Source of the DNA: an uncultured Haemophilus sp.
Lineage (GTDB): Bacteria; Pseudomonadota; Gammaproteobacteria; Enterobacterales; Pasteurellaceae
NCBI RefSeq assembly: GCF_937976265.1
Contig: NZ_CALJRX010000226.1
Span: forward strand, 1 to 6,326
Direction of reading: 5' to 3'
DNA: 6,326 nucleotides
Shown here: positions 5,785 to 6,326 of the stretch, in pieces
Layout of the letters: the number at the start of each line of letters is the position of its first letter
Numbering within the stretch: position 1 is the stretch's first letter
The notes under the pieces: generated by a model
Told to the model about the DNA's origin: nothing
The model's input: only the letters and a program-made list of their open reading frames with translations
Database searches by the model: none
Program-made: the position numbers and the translations under genes

Positions 5785-6307
5785 AAAGTTTATTTTGTTT
5801 TTACCGCTGATTTTGTTATTGAGTATTTGCTTACTGCTTTTTGTTGGCTTACACAAAGATCCAAAACAAATTGCCTCAGCACTCATTGATAAGCCGGTGC
5901 CGGAATTCTATCAAGCAAATCTACTTGAACCGAGTCAAATTGTCAGCCCGAGAGATTTTCCAAAGAAACCTTTCTTGCTTAACGTATGGGGCAGTTGGTG
6001 TGGCTATTGCCAACAAGAACACCCTCTTTTGATGGAAATTTCAAAAGAAGTGCCCATTGTGGGAATCAACTATCGTGACAAACCTCAAAATGGCATTGCG
6101 ATGCTAGAGCGCATGGGCAATCCATTTATACTCACTATTGACGATAGCCGTGGTGAATTTGCGATGCAATTAGGCGTAGATGGCGCACCAGAAACCTATG
6201 TTGTCGATGAGCACGGCATGATCCGCTATCGTCATTCTGGCTATATGGATCGCGAAACGTGGCTTACCGAAATCAAACCAAAACTTGATGAATTAACTAA
6301 AAAGTAA
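5777..6307 (+). CDS. dsbE: DsbE/CcmG-type membrane-anchored thioredoxin for cytochrome c maturation (NrfX-like)
   Basis: Proteins of this family face the periplasm and keep apocytochrome CxxCH/CxxCK cysteines reduced for heme attachment. The 176-residue product has one N-terminal membrane helix (about residues 5-24) preceded by KK, then a thioredoxin fold. The active site is W74-C-G-Y-C78 (cysteines at 5999-6001 and 6008-6010), within LNVWGSWCGYCQQEHP. The cis-proline is in GAPET (Pro138). VVGINY-like IVGINYRD, ERMGNPF and IRYRHSG are typical of CcmG/DsbE, and the length matches that family. The active-site dipeptide GY differs from PT in E. coli CcmG. ATG at 5777 is preferred over the GTG at 5774 directly before it, because MNKKF gives a normal signal-anchor start and GAAGAG (5763-5768) sits at a suitable distance; GTG would add only one residue. 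The gene overlaps the end of nrfE by 8 bases, implying coupled translation and a role in the same maturation process. Confidence 0.9.
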   Translation: MNKKFILFLPLILLLSICLLLFVGLHKDPKQIASALIDKPVPEFYQANLLEPSQIVSPRDFPKKPFLLNVWGSWCGYCQQEHPLLMEISKEVPIVGINYRDKPQNGIAMLERMGNPFILTIDDSRGEFAMQLGVDGAPETYVVDEHGMIRYRHSGYMDRETWLTEIKPKLDELTKK

Positions 6308-6308
6308 A

Positions 6309-6326
6309 ATGAAAAAATTAACCCGA
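6309..6326 (+). CDS. Start of next gene, probably nrfF (CcmH-like), cut by the window end
   Basis: An ATG one base after the thioredoxin stop opens a frame reading MKKLTR up to the last base. The basic start fits a signal peptide or membrane anchor. By position, after a CcmF-type lyase and a CcmG-type thioredoxin, the expected gene is nrfF, a CcmH-like protein with an LRCxxC site that handles apocytochrome thiols. Nothing in the six visible codons identifies the family, so the product name is inferred from order alone. The tight spacing supports one operon with nrfE. Confidence 0.5.

Noticed and set aside
5841..6032. Plus-strand open frame inside the thioredoxin gene
   Set aside because: It overlaps the WCGYC region of the real gene in another frame and has no features of its own.
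1..6326. CRISPR array, tRNA/rRNA, insertion sequence, attachment site or toxin-antitoxin pair
   Set aside because: No spaced direct repeats, RNA gene, transposase or terminal repeat was seen. The window is almost filled by nrf genes with gaps of 72 and 147 bases.

Overview
The window is a stretch of chromosome from a Pasteurellaceae bacterium of the Haemophilus / Aggregatibacter / Pasteurella type. The DNA is AT-rich and carries five exact copies of the 9-base Hin-type DNA uptake signal AAGTGCGGT (three on the + strand, two on the - strand). That signal marks this clade and separates it from the Actinobacillus-type uptake signal. The species cannot be settled from sequence reading alone.

All genes read rightward and form the periplasmic nitrite-ammonification (Nrf) locus. 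Positions 1-1355 hold most of nrfA, the pentaheme nitrite reductase, whose 5' end is cut off by the window edge. After a 72-base gap with a terminator-like inverted pair of uptake signals come nrfB (1428-2093, pentaheme electron carrier), nrfC (2093-2770, four-cluster ferredoxin with a Tat signal) and nrfD (2767-3732, eight-helix quinol dehydrogenase subunit). nrfB, nrfC and nrfD are joined by overlapping stop and start codons. A strong hairpin terminator follows nrfD.

After a 147-base gap a second module begins. It holds nrfE (3880-5784, CcmF-type heme lyase), a DsbE/CcmG-type membrane-anchored thioredoxin (5777-6307, active site WCGYC) and the first six codons of a gene that by position should be nrfF (6309 to the window end). 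The gap contains another uptake signal and a degenerate FNR-like site with a -10-like element.

In function, NrfD oxidises menaquinol in the membrane. Electrons pass through the NrfC iron-sulfur clusters to the NrfB hemes and then to NrfA, which reduces nitrite to ammonium with six electrons. NrfE, the thioredoxin and the presumed NrfF supply cytochrome c maturation. In enteric bacteria the NrfE/F/G lyase is needed for the lysine-ligated CxxCK heme of NrfA, and that motif (CWTCK) is visible here. This is a known system rather than a new one. The points worth a second look are the uptake-signal terminator inside the operon, the split into structural and assembly modules, the dedicated thioredoxin with an unusual active site, an insertion in NrfA, and a perfect hairpin inside nrfE.
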